64,000 nucleotides of DNA, taken from the NCBI RefSeq assembly GCF_018860855.1, contig NZ_JAHKQE010000023.1, positions 124,001 through 188,000 on the forward strand, in the 5' to 3' direction. The stretch comes from Amphritea atlantica. Lineage in GTDB: Bacteria; Pseudomonadota; Gammaproteobacteria; Pseudomonadales; Balneatricaceae. Below, one piece after another: positions 18,777-27,445 of the stretch. The first letter of the stretch is position 1, and each line of letters begins with the position of its first letter. The notes under the pieces were generated by a model. The model did not search any database and was not told where the DNA came from. It saw only the letters and a list, made by a program, of their open reading frames with translations. Position numbers and translations under genes: made by a program.

Positions 18777-19190
18777 ATGAAGAAATTAATACTGACTACC
18801 TTGCTGCCATTGTTCCTACTAACAGGCTGCCAAACACAGCAAGTCAAATCCCCCGATTATCCTCAGCTAACCTTTGGTCAAGGCGCGAAAAGCTTTGTGG
18901 CGATTGAGTCCGTGACCGATGGCTACACGCCAGGACAGTTATTGCAGGTCTCCATTCAAGCTTTTAATACCGCAAGCAGTAACAAAACTCTACGCTACAA
19001 ATTCACCTGGTTTGATGAAAACGGCTTTGCAATCAACAGCCTTACCTCACGCTGGGAAGCTTTAGAAATCGGCCCGAAAGAACCCATTTCCATTCAGCGT
19101 ATAGCCACCAGCCCGAAAGCCGTCGCTTATAAAGTCTTTCTATCTGACGCTCACGCCTCATCCCCTCAACCTCAAGGAAACAACCGATGA
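18777..19190 (+). CDS. ycfL: YcfL family lipoprotein (DUF1425)
   Basis: From the ATG at 18777 (AGAAGG 6 bases upstream, a better site than the in-frame ATG at 18762) the product is 137 residues, with lipobox LTGC. The mature part is a beta sandwich-like DUF1425 domain: VTDGYTPGQLLQVSIQAFN, KTLRYKFTWFDENGFAI and SRWEALEIGPKEPISIQ. In E. coli, ycfL is adjacent to lpoB, as it is here (4-bp overlap with the next gene). No activity is known. Confidence 0.88.
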   Translation: MKKLILTTLLPLFLLTGCQTQQVKSPDYPQLTFGQGAKSFVAIESVTDGYTPGQLLQVSIQAFNTASSNKTLRYKFTWFDENGFAINSLTSRWEALEIGPKEPISIQRIATSPKAVAYKVFLSDAHASSPQPQGNNR

Positions 19191-19810
19191 GAACCCTATT
19201 CTCAGCTCAAACAACCAAAGTTATTGCTCTATCTGCCGTTGTGCTCATCGCTAGCGGCTGTACGCCAAAAACTCAAATGCTAACGCCGGGTGCGGTAGAT
19301 GAACCCATTACGATGGGCTTGAGTGGCAAAGACTTTGAGCAAGCCTCCGTTGACGCCGTACAATCCATGCTGTCATCTGGCGCAGTTGACCGTAACGATG
19401 GGAAAAAGAACATCATGGTGGTCTCTTCTATTATTAACGACACCATGCAGCGCATCGACACCGATCAACTGGTCAAGAAAATCCGCATTGAATTGTTACG
19501 CAGCGGCAAAGTGATGACGACGACTGCCATCGGCTTAAATGGCGCTGAAGACCAAATGAACGCAGCTTACGGCGAACTAAGCCAGTCTAAAAAAGTGGAT
19601 CGTACAAGTCTGGTTAAACAAGCCTTTACAGCGCCAAACATGAGTCTTTCCGGCAAGATCATTCAACGTAACAATCGTGTCGATGACGACCGCCAACTGG
19701 TTGAATATTACTTCCAACTGACACTTACCGATCTGCAATATGGTCTAGCGGTGTGGGAAGGCGAAACACCTATTCGCAAAATTGGCAGTGCCAAAGGAAC
19801 CTCTTGGTAA
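19187..19810 (+). CDS. lpoB: LpoB-family penicillin-binding protein activator
   Basis: A 207-residue lipoprotein (lipobox ASGC) with an LpoB/CsgG-like fold: GLSGKDFEQASVDAVQSML, VVSSIINDTMQRIDTDQLVKKIRIELLRSGKV and LSGKIIQRNNRVDDDRQLVEYYFQLTLTD, ending in VWEGETPIRK. In E. coli, LpoB reaches across the periplasm to activate PBP1b. The long disordered linker of enterobacterial LpoB is absent; the domain starts about 20 residues after the Cys. This short form may not span the periplasm, so a different partner is possible. Its start overlaps the ycfL stop and the next gene begins 21 bases later. Confidence 0.88.
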   Translation: MRTLFSAQTTKVIALSAVVLIASGCTPKTQMLTPGAVDEPITMGLSGKDFEQASVDAVQSMLSSGAVDRNDGKKNIMVVSSIINDTMQRIDTDQLVKKIRIELLRSGKVMTTTAIGLNGAEDQMNAAYGELSQSKKVDRTSLVKQAFTAPNMSLSGKIIQRNNRVDDDRQLVEYYFQLTLTDLQYGLAVWEGETPIRKIGSAKGTSW

Positions 19811-19831
19811 GCAACGTAAAGGAATACGAAG

Positions 19832-21277
19832 ATGAAAATGCTATTCAAACAAACCGCGCTAGCGTTAGCCATCAGTGGCATAGCGGTCGTCACTCAAGCA
19901 CAAACCGACGCTAACCAATCAGAAGCCGAGACAGCAACCCAAGTAGAAACAGCACCCGCTACGGATCAGGCTGAAGCAATTGATGTTGCAGTGGCAGAAG
20001 CGGCTGAACCAGCACCGGTCGATCCTGGCATGATGCTGATGGATCAGATCGAAGAATGGAAACACGGCGCGGGCGCGAGTTTGTCTCAACGGGCTGAAAA
20101 TGGCGATATTTTTATGGCGGAAGGGACCTCCTTTGTAAAAGTGACGCCGGATGCTGCTGACTGGGCTGACCACCGCTTATTGGCGTATAAAGAAGCGCTG
20201 ATGAACGCACAAGCACAGTTTATCGAGTTTGAAGGCATCAGCTCACGAGCCGAAACCGTCAGCAAACTGTTTGAAGATAAGAGCAAAATGCCTTCATTCT
20301 CACCTGAAGAATTACAGAGCTCGAACAAGCTCGAAGAGGTACTGAATAAAGCAGTCGCATTGGCCGGTGGTAAGTTAGATGAGCAACTTAATGAACTGGG
20401 CATTAATCCAGATGAATTTAATGCCGCGCCTCCCGCGAAACGTGCCCGCTTATTTGAGAACTCCATCAGCGAACAAATTACAACACGAGCACGTGCTAGC
20501 CTGACAGGCCTAGTGCCCGTTAAAACCTTTGAAGCCAATGATGCCGAAGGCCGTCATGCGATCGCTGTCATGGTGGTTGCCTCGGATAAGATGCGCCAAT
20601 TTATTTATGACATGAAACAGAGCAAAGGCGACCTAGCCCCTAACCCTAAAAAAGTGGGCGGGCCATCCCTGCGTGAGCGTTTCTCAGAGAATAAAGCCGC
20701 CCTAATTCATGAGTTCGGCATCCGCAAAATGTATGATGAAAACGGTTATCCCGTATTGGTTTCCTTTGGTCAAGCAGGAACGGGTTATAACGGTTCCGAC
20801 TTCAACCGTAAAATGAATGCCCGCAAAGGTGCCTTCCTCTACGCAAAAGCAGATGCTTACGCCAACTTTGCTTACCTGCTGAACGCCGTCGGCAATGCTG
20901 AATTGAGCACGAGTAAAAAAAGCACGAATGTGACTGAAGGCATCGTACAAGCCGAGAAAGACGGTGTAATAACATCCGAAGAAAACCGCATTGAGATGGT
21001 AAAAGCGATCAACAATGAGATCTCGGCCCGCGGCAGTATCTCAGACCTAGCAGGCACTCGTCAGTTACTGCGCTGGACGGCTAAACACCCTCAATACGGT
21101 AATGAAATCAATGGTGTTATCTATGTCTGGCATCCGGTTTCAGAGCAAAACGCCCGCGATATGCGTAACTTCAAACCTAAACATCAGGATCAGGCTAAGT
21201 CTCAGGAGCAGCACAGCAAGACTCACGCGACGGGTACCACTCAAAGCCGTGATCTGATGTCGGCCGATGATTTCTAA
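19832..21277 (+). CDS. Exported DUF6844-like hypothetical protein in the LpoB/CsgG operon
   Basis: The 481-residue product has a cleavable signal peptide (MLFKQTALALAISGIAVVTQ) without lipobox, an acidic Ala/Glu-rich linker to about residue 65, and a large globular domain. Parts such as VKVTPDAADWADHRLLAYKEALMNAQAQFIEF and LIHEFGIRKMYDENGYPVLVSFGQAG recall LPP20/SPOR-neighbour proteins. I believe it belongs to the DUF6844 family, which has no assigned function, but cannot confirm this by search. AAAGGA precedes the ATG. It sits between lpoB and a CsgG/FlgT-like gene and overlaps the latter's open frame. Confidence 0.72.
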   Translation: MKMLFKQTALALAISGIAVVTQAQTDANQSEAETATQVETAPATDQAEAIDVAVAEAAEPAPVDPGMMLMDQIEEWKHGAGASLSQRAENGDIFMAEGTSFVKVTPDAADWADHRLLAYKEALMNAQAQFIEFEGISSRAETVSKLFEDKSKMPSFSPEELQSSNKLEEVLNKAVALAGGKLDEQLNELGINPDEFNAAPPAKRARLFENSISEQITTRARASLTGLVPVKTFEANDAEGRHAIAVMVVASDKMRQFIYDMKQSKGDLAPNPKKVGGPSLRERFSENKAALIHEFGIRKMYDENGYPVLVSFGQAGTGYNGSDFNRKMNARKGAFLYAKADAYANFAYLLNAVGNAELSTSKKSTNVTEGIVQAEKDGVITSEENRIEMVKAINNEISARGSISDLAGTRQLLRWTAKHPQYGNEINGVIYVWHPVSEQNARDMRNFKPKHQDQAKSQEQHSKTHATGTTQSRDLMSADDF

Positions 21278-21287
21278 GGATAGAAAT

Positions 21288-22481
21288 ATGCAACCATTAC
21301 TGAAAACACTACTGGCATTGACCGCCCTGCTCTGCAGCTGTTTAAGTTTCTCCGCTGAACAGGTGGTCGATGCCGTAGGGTATGGCAGCAATCGCAATCA
21401 GGCGATCAGCGATGCCTTAGTACAAGGCCTGCGCCAAGCCACGGGTGTCAGTATCGACAGCCGTGAGGTTATGCAAACCTTATCGGCTCATGCCAGTAGC
21501 AGCAACAACGAAGGTGAACAGTCCAGCAGCTTATTTGAGGTCGCCCATCGTGGCGATCTCAGCCTTAAAACCAAGGGACTGGTATCACGCTACGATGTTC
21601 ATTCGGTAGAGCAGGAAACGGATGGCAACTACCGCGCCGATGTGAGTCTACATGTGCTCAAGTACGACAAACCCGGCCTACCTACCGATAGCCGCCGTAC
21701 ACTCGCAATAATGCCCTTTCACAGCGATAAACATAGCTACTCACTGCTGGGAGACCGGACTCCCGCAGCTAAAATAGAATCAGAACTGCGTAACCGCGCG
21801 CTGGATCAGTTTATTCAGTCCCGCAAGATGAATGTGTTGGATCGTGAGTTTGGTGCCGAGTTTCAACAGGAGAAAGCGCTCTGGCTTAGTGATGATGCCG
21901 CACTGGCGGAAAAAGCCAAGATCGGTAACGTTCTAGGAGCTGATTACATCGTTGTGGGAAATATTCGCAATATACGCAGTACTCGACATGCGAAAACCTT
22001 GCAGCTAACCGGTGAAACCATCGTCAGCTATAGCGGCAGCGCGCAGTTGGACTACAAAATTATTCTGGCCTCGACCCGCCAAGTAAAATGGTCTGATTCA
22101 ATCAACCTGAAGTTCAGCGACCGCGACATCCGCGCTATGTTGAAAAAATATGGTTCATCTCAAGCGGGTATCACCGCAGAACTGGCAGAACAACTGGCAC
22201 AACAAGCCTTGGCGAATATTTACCCCATGCGGGTCGTGGCCGTCAAAGGTAAAACCGTGGTCATCAATCAGGGAGGCAAAACCTTAAAGAAAGAGGATGT
22301 ACTGAATGTTTTCCTGCTTGGCGATGAGATGTTTGATCCCTATACCAAGGAATCACTGGGCCAGTTAGAAGAACAGATTGCGACCGTGAAAGTGTTACGG
22401 ACCACCGCAAAAATCTCCTATGCGACTATTCTGACAGGAGAAGCTGAGCTGATTGAGCCCAACTTTATCTTGCGACGATAA
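21288..22481 (+). CDS. CsgG/FlgT-like periplasmic protein
   Basis: From the ATG at 21288 (AAGGA 7 bases upstream; an in-frame ATG at 21267 overlaps the previous gene and lacks a site) the product is 397 residues. It has a signal peptide, an N-terminal LPP20/FlgT-N-like domain (VVDAVGYGSNRNQAISDALVQGL, RYDVHSVEQETDGNYRADVS), then a CsgG-like middle domain (RRTLAIMPFH, FIQSRKMNVLDREF, LGADYIVVGNIRNI) and a C-terminal FlgT-C-like beta domain (VVAVKGKTVVINQGG). No lipobox is evident. CsgG proteins form outer-membrane secretion pores, while FlgT builds flagellar outer rings; this three-part layout resembles FlgT most. No flagellar gene is nearby. Confidence 0.8.
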   Translation: MQPLLKTLLALTALLCSCLSFSAEQVVDAVGYGSNRNQAISDALVQGLRQATGVSIDSREVMQTLSAHASSSNNEGEQSSSLFEVAHRGDLSLKTKGLVSRYDVHSVEQETDGNYRADVSLHVLKYDKPGLPTDSRRTLAIMPFHSDKHSYSLLGDRTPAAKIESELRNRALDQFIQSRKMNVLDREFGAEFQQEKALWLSDDAALAEKAKIGNVLGADYIVVGNIRNIRSTRHAKTLQLTGETIVSYSGSAQLDYKIILASTRQVKWSDSINLKFSDRDIRAMLKKYGSSQAGITAELAEQLAQQALANIYPMRVVAVKGKTVVINQGGKTLKKEDVLNVFLLGDEMFDPYTKESLGQLEEQIATVKVLRTTAKISYATILTGEAELIEPNFILRR

Positions 22482-22498
22482 CCTATCCCGCCTTCAAT

Positions 22499-22546
22499 CC
22501 AACTGGCGACTGTTGGTATTAACAACAGATCGCCAGATTGGGTTTT
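22499..22546 (+). terminator. Terminator of the lipoprotein/CsgG operon
   Basis: CCAACTGGCGACTGTTG (22499-22515) pairs, with small interruptions, with CAACAGATCGCCAGATTGG (22523-22541), followed by GTTTTATT. It sits 18 bases after the stop of the CsgG-like gene. Confidence 0.82.
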
Positions 22547-22752
22547 ATTGATCAAATCCGTCCTAAATACGCATTCCCATCTATCCCTCTCTGATATCCA
22601 TCACCGCTCACAAACTCTGCACCCATTCTAAACCAGTCGAAAAGCAGCCCTGATAATAACCGTCAAATACAACCTGGATAATACTTTGTACAGCCACGCT
22701 GTTACGCTTAAAACCCAACGCGGGAATAGCCATCGATGGATCAGATAGCACA

Positions 22753-22787
22753 ACGCCGCGAAGTAGAAGAATATCCACTCGCGGCGT
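22753..22787. repeat. Perfect 9-bp GC-rich inverted repeat
   Basis: ACGCCGCGA (22753-22761) and TCGCGGCGT (22779-22787) are perfect complements around a 17-base loop. The repeat lies in the 366-base gap between the CsgG operon terminator and the 3' end of the proton ATPase gene, about 60 bases past the ATPase stop. There is no T run, so it may be a transcript 3'-end structure or a protein-binding dyad. A 60-codon minus-strand frame (22608-22790) overlaps it but has no ribosome site; I do not call it. Confidence 0.5.
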
Positions 22788-22847
22788 CATAAAACACAGA
22801 GTTAACGTTTCAATATAGCGCTAATAATAACGCTACTATTAATCCGT

Positions 22848-25244
22848 TTATTTAACGTCGACTCGCGCCTGCTTTGCAAGGTAATGCAGAACCAGTCGTT
22901 TAGCCATATTGTTAATTAAGAACCAGAACAACGCGTAACCCCAAACAATCAGGGCGAGTGACCAGCCAATCGGCTCAACAAACCAACCATAGACGGCGGC
23001 TAAGGTGCCGACAACCTGGGTTGCTTCCGTCGTAATAAACAGTTTCAAACTAGGGAACGGACGATCCCAGAAATGGCCATCATTACGGGTCAGGTAGATA
23101 GTCAGATGCCCAGCAACCAGTAGCTTCAGGAAGATCAACGTTTGAATAGTCGGACGGGGTAATTCCCAGATTGATTCTGCTATCCAGAACATCCCGAAAC
23201 TAGAGATAACACCCAGTGTACCCAACACACTCGCCAAAATAAGAACCCGACGCATATCCCAGCGTACCGGTCGTGGTGCAGGTCTAGCATTATCATAAGC
23301 GATCATCATGATGGGAAAATCATTCAGCAACGCCAACAACACAATCATTGCCGCCGTGACCGGATAGAAATCAAATACCAGAATGGATAGCGTCATAAAC
23401 AACAGCACGCGCACAGTTTCACTGATACGGAAGATGGCATAAGCCGTCATGCGCTCAAAGATACGGCGTGCCTCTTCTACCGCATTGCGAATAACCCCCA
23501 GTCCCGGCTCAGTTAACACCAGATCCGCTGCCGCCCGTGCGGCATCGGTGGCACCACTAACCGCAATCCCGACATCCGCCTGACGTAATGCGGGGGCATC
23601 GTTCACACCATCTCCAGTCATACCCACTAGATGATCACTGGATTGCAGCGTTTGGACGATCTCGAACTTATGTTCAGGAAAAACCTGCGCGTAGCCATCC
23701 CGCTCAAGAATCTCACTGGCAGTCATTTTGTGTTCTTTGGCGAACGCTTTATCGGCGGTGATAAAGTTAGATCCAATCCCCAACTCCCCAGCAATCTGCC
23801 GAGCGATAGCGATATGGTCACCGGTCACCATCTTAACAGACACACCCAAATTCCTTAGCGCAGAAACCGTCTCCGCACTATCTTCACGCGGTGGGTCATA
23901 CAATGGCAGCAAGCCCAACACTTCAGCAGGCTGATCACCAATACGCTCAGCCACCGCCAATGCACGATAACCGCCAGCGGCTAAGGTATCAATCTGCACC
24001 TCAACGGCCGCCTGAGTCTCCGATGACGCGTTAGCCCAAGCTAAAATTGACTGTGGAGCACCCTTAGCGATATACCGAGCTTGACCATCTAGCGTCACCT
24101 CCACTTCGGCGATTTTGCTTACCGGATCGAAAGGAGTGAACTTATCAATCTGTGCCCGTGCTAAGTTATCGACCCCCTTAAGAGCAGCCAAAATCGAGGT
24201 ATCGATCGGGTCATTGCTTTCCGGCTCGCAAGCCAGGGCAGCCGCCAGTAACACCTGCTCAGTATCCTTTGCTTCAATAAGCGCCGGCGTCCCCACCACC
24301 AACCGGTTTTGGGTCAAGGTGCCGGTTTTATCCGAGCAGAGCACATCAATCCCTGCCAGCTCTTCAATAGCGGCAAGGTGCGACACAATCGAACCTAGAC
24401 GACTCAGCGTCATAGCCCCAACCGCCAGTGTTACCGACAATACCGCAGGCAACGCCACAGGGATCGCCGCGATGGTTAGAATCAAGGCAAACTGCACCGT
24501 TTCGAGCAGTGGGTCACCACGGAACCAACCGTAAACCAAAATGACTGCCACCAGCACTAGGGTGGCCACAATCAGGGCGTTACCAATTTTCAATACCGCC
24601 TGCTGAAAATGCGATGGCGCACCAGCCCGCTCAACCAAGGCTGCGGTTTTACCAAAATAGGTTCGCATACCCGTTGCAGTCACAACGGCCGTCATCTCGC
24701 CAACCCGTACGATTGAGCCTGAATAGGCTGGATCAGCGGCGCTCTTCTCAACGGGAAGTGACTCACCGGTCAACGCCGACTGATCAATTGAAAGGCCTGC
24801 CCCCCTCAAAAGCTCAACATCAGCCGGCACCACATCACCGAGTTTCAGGTGAATCACATCCCCTTGAACCAGCTCACGGGCTGGCAGGTCTTGCCACGCA
24901 CCATCGCGCAATACCCGCGCGCGAGTCGCAAGTTTTTTCTTTAGCAACTCAACCGCATTATCGGCCTTACGCTCTTGCCAAAAGGCTACCCCTGCATTGA
25001 CCGCCAGCATGGTCAGAATAATAAAGAAATCAGGCCAATCTTGAGCCAACGCCGAAAGAATCGCCGCGGCTTCAATCATCCAAGGGATCGGCCCCCAGAA
25101 ATAGGAGAGAATCTTCTTAAGAGGACTCTCTCGCTGTTCAATAATTTCATTAGCCCCCTGCTCAGACAGCCGACGCGCAGCCTCCTCAGAAGAAAGCCCA
25201 TTACCTTGTTCGGCATCAGGGACTGTATTCGCATCATTAAGCAT
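22848..25244 (-). CDS. Plasma-membrane P-type (P3A) proton-efflux ATPase
   Basis: The 798-residue ATPase has the full P-type cycle: actuator motif LTGESLPVEK, phosphorylation site SDKTGTLTQN with Asp305, nucleotide-binding segments, and hinge MTGDGVNDAPALRQADVGIAV, plus about ten membrane helices. Overall sequence, including the N-terminal NEIIEQRESPLKKILSYFWGPIPWMIEAAA, is that of fungal/plant Pma1-type H+-ATPases and their bacterial homologues. It should export protons from the cytoplasm. The regulatory C-terminal extension of eukaryotic pumps is absent. AGGGGAA precedes the ATG, 12 bases after phaC, so the two form an operon. Proton specificity is by family, not proven. Confidence 0.9.
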   Translation of the reverse strand: MLNDANTVPDAEQGNGLSSEEAARRLSEQGANEIIEQRESPLKKILSYFWGPIPWMIEAAAILSALAQDWPDFFIILTMLAVNAGVAFWQERKADNAVELLKKKLATRARVLRDGAWQDLPARELVQGDVIHLKLGDVVPADVELLRGAGLSIDQSALTGESLPVEKSAADPAYSGSIVRVGEMTAVVTATGMRTYFGKTAALVERAGAPSHFQQAVLKIGNALIVATLVLVAVILVYGWFRGDPLLETVQFALILTIAAIPVALPAVLSVTLAVGAMTLSRLGSIVSHLAAIEELAGIDVLCSDKTGTLTQNRLVVGTPALIEAKDTEQVLLAAALACEPESNDPIDTSILAALKGVDNLARAQIDKFTPFDPVSKIAEVEVTLDGQARYIAKGAPQSILAWANASSETQAAVEVQIDTLAAGGYRALAVAERIGDQPAEVLGLLPLYDPPREDSAETVSALRNLGVSVKMVTGDHIAIARQIAGELGIGSNFITADKAFAKEHKMTASEILERDGYAQVFPEHKFEIVQTLQSSDHLVGMTGDGVNDAPALRQADVGIAVSGATDAARAAADLVLTEPGLGVIRNAVEEARRIFERMTAYAIFRISETVRVLLFMTLSILVFDFYPVTAAMIVLLALLNDFPIMMIAYDNARPAPRPVRWDMRRVLILASVLGTLGVISSFGMFWIAESIWELPRPTIQTLIFLKLLVAGHLTIYLTRNDGHFWDRPFPSLKLFITTEATQVVGTLAAVYGWFVEPIGWSLALIVWGYALFWFLINNMAKRLVLHYLAKQARVDVK

Positions 25245-25256
25245 CTTTTGTTCCCC

Positions 25257-27176
25257 TTAATCCTGCAAAACATAGGTTCCAGGCGCGTCACAGATAGGCT
25301 TCAGCCCACTTTTTTCAGCATCCGCTGGCACAGCGGTTTGCTCACCTGAGCGACTTTTTAACCAGCCAACAAATTCAGGCCACCATGAACCCTCTTGGGT
25401 GTCATGTTCAGCAAACCAAGTATCAGGATCCTGATAACGGTCATCATGTTTTTTAGTCCCGATACGATAGCGGCGACGAGGGTGTCCAATCTCAGAGACA
25501 ATCCCTGCATTGTGGCCACCACTGGTCAACAGGAAGGTAACTTCAGTATCCGCCAGTAGGTTGAGCTTATAAACCGACCGCCAAGGCGCGACATGATCCC
25601 GCTCTGTTCCCACCATGAAAACAGGTGCGCGAATATCTGATACAACAATCGCCCGACCATCGACGGTATACCGCCCTTCAGCCAACATATTGTTAAGAAA
25701 CAGCTGACGCAGGTACTGTGAATGCATTTTGTAAGGCATACGGGTCGCATCACTATTCCAAGCCATCAGATCATTCATGCTAGCCCGTTCGCCCATCAGG
25801 TAGTCATGTACCATACGAGACCAGATCAAATCGTTGGAACGTAATAACTGAAAAGCACCCGACATCTGTTTAGTATCGAGGTAACCTTTTTCCCACATCA
25901 TATCTTCAAGGAAAGTGACCTGACTCTCATTGATAAACAGCATCAACTCACCGGCTTCGGTGAAATCGGTTTGTGCGGCAAACAATGACAAGGTTTTTAA
26001 GCGTTCATCGCCATCACGGGCCATCGCCGCCGCCGCAATAGACAGCAACGTACCACCCAAACAATAACCAACGCCATGTATCCGCTGATCCGTAATTTTT
26101 CCGATGGCATCCAGTGCATCCATAATGCCGAGAGTACGATAGTCATCCATACCCAAGTCACGATCATCAACGTCAGGGTTCTTCCATGACACCATGAAAA
26201 CAGTAAAGCCCTGCTCGGTGAGGTATTTAACCAGTGAGTTTTCAGGTGACAGATCAAGAATGTAATACTTCATGATCCAAGCAGGTACGATAAGGATAGG
26301 TTCTGGATGAACGAACTCAGTGACTGGATCATACTGAATCAACTCAATCAGATGGTTACGATAAACCACCTTACCTGGGGTAACCGCCAGGTTCTTACCT
26401 ACCTGAAACGCTTCAGTACCTACGGGTTTTTGACCATTAAGCGTTCGCTGAAAATCATCAATAAAGTTTTCCATGCCGCGCTGTAAGTTCAACCCCCCCT
26501 CTCTTTCGGTTTGCTCAAGCAGCTCCGGATTAGTCAGCAGGTAGTTCGATGGCGACAACACATCCAACATCTGGCGTGTCGCGAATTCAACCACATTTTC
26601 ATGCTGTTGAGTCACACCCCGTACGCCGGTTGTTGCATGGTGCCACCATTGCTGATTAAGCAGAAAGGACTGATAAAAAACATTATACGGCCAGCGCTGC
26701 CAAGCTTCGCCACGAAACCGCTTATCCTGTGGTAAAGGCTCAACACAAGGCATAGAGGCATCTTTTGCCAAACCCGTGGCACAAAAACTCGCATAATTAG
26801 CAAGGTTTAGCGCTTTTTTAATCGCTTTCTCAAGCAGTTGAGCCTGTTTACCGGGGGCCGATGTAAGGTGTAATGCCCAATCCGCGTAAGCTCCAGCCAA
26901 GCCACCCGGCGATAAACCTCCGGTAAAATGGGCCATGGTCGCATTAACCGTCCTATCCACCGTTTCATGTAGTGAAACAGGCGTTGATGTATCCCGTTCA
27001 AACAGATGGGTTAAGTACTCAGCCACGCTTGCTGGCAACTTGAGCGTTTGTACCCCTTGAGATGGGGCAGCCGCTTTTGCCTGTGGTTTAACTGGGGACG
27101 GTAGTGCTTTTGTTTCATGCACATCAACTGAATCAGTTTGATTATTATCTGCATGTTCTAAGGGTTGCGATTCCAT
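25257..27176 (-). CDS. phaC: Class I poly(3-hydroxyalkanoate) synthase
   Basis: The 639-residue enzyme contains a PhaC N-terminal domain (WQRWPYNVFYQSFLLNQQWW) and an alpha/beta hydrolase core. The lipase-like box is GVGYCLGGTLL with nucleophile Cys372; the catalytic Asp lies in VGTERDHVAPWRSVYKL and the His in LTSGGHNAGIV. It polymerises (R)-3-hydroxyacyl-CoA into storage polyester granules. A Pro/Ala/Lys-rich N-terminal extension of about 50 residues is unusual but variable in the family. AGAGGGA precedes the ATG. There is no phaA, phaB or phasin gene beside it; its partner is a proton ATPase gene 12 bases downstream. Confidence 0.94.
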   Translation of the reverse strand: MESQPLEHADNNQTDSVDVHETKALPSPVKPQAKAAAPSQGVQTLKLPASVAEYLTHLFERDTSTPVSLHETVDRTVNATMAHFTGGLSPGGLAGAYADWALHLTSAPGKQAQLLEKAIKKALNLANYASFCATGLAKDASMPCVEPLPQDKRFRGEAWQRWPYNVFYQSFLLNQQWWHHATTGVRGVTQQHENVVEFATRQMLDVLSPSNYLLTNPELLEQTEREGGLNLQRGMENFIDDFQRTLNGQKPVGTEAFQVGKNLAVTPGKVVYRNHLIELIQYDPVTEFVHPEPILIVPAWIMKYYILDLSPENSLVKYLTEQGFTVFMVSWKNPDVDDRDLGMDDYRTLGIMDALDAIGKITDQRIHGVGYCLGGTLLSIAAAAMARDGDERLKTLSLFAAQTDFTEAGELMLFINESQVTFLEDMMWEKGYLDTKQMSGAFQLLRSNDLIWSRMVHDYLMGERASMNDLMAWNSDATRMPYKMHSQYLRQLFLNNMLAEGRYTVDGRAIVVSDIRAPVFMVGTERDHVAPWRSVYKLNLLADTEVTFLLTSGGHNAGIVSEIGHPRRRYRIGTKKHDDRYQDPDTWFAEHDTQEGSWWPEFVGWLKSRSGEQTAVPADAEKSGLKPICDAPGTYVLQD

Positions 27177-27226
27177 CCTAAATCCCTCTCACAATAATGT
27201 TATGAATTATTCTCTTTAATGTTTTC

Positions 27227-27232
27227 AGTATA
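27227..27232 (-). promoter_or_regulatory. Possible -10 box of the phaC promoter
   Basis: TATACT on the minus strand about 50 bases upstream of the phaC start is a good -10 match; no convincing -35 is visible. The 27177-27445 gap is AT-rich and shows no other feature. Confidence 0.35.
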
Positions 27233-27445
27233 GCTCAAATGTTGCAGTGCAGTATTGAGATAGATTAGCTTTAATAGAACTTTTACTGCTTACTTTACTA
27301 TTTTTTTGTGCATAGCAGCATAAATTATTGATACGCCAATACAAACAGAATAAATCAAGACTCTAGTACCTATTAAAGCAATACAAGGTCACACCGGTCA
27401 TGTTTATCGATAATCAATGGACGCTTAAAAAGTAGCTCAAACGGC

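Noticed and set aside
22608-22790. 60-codon minus-strand frame downstream of the proton ATPase gene
   Set aside because: No ribosome site, overlaps a strong inverted repeat, and no recognisable protein pattern.
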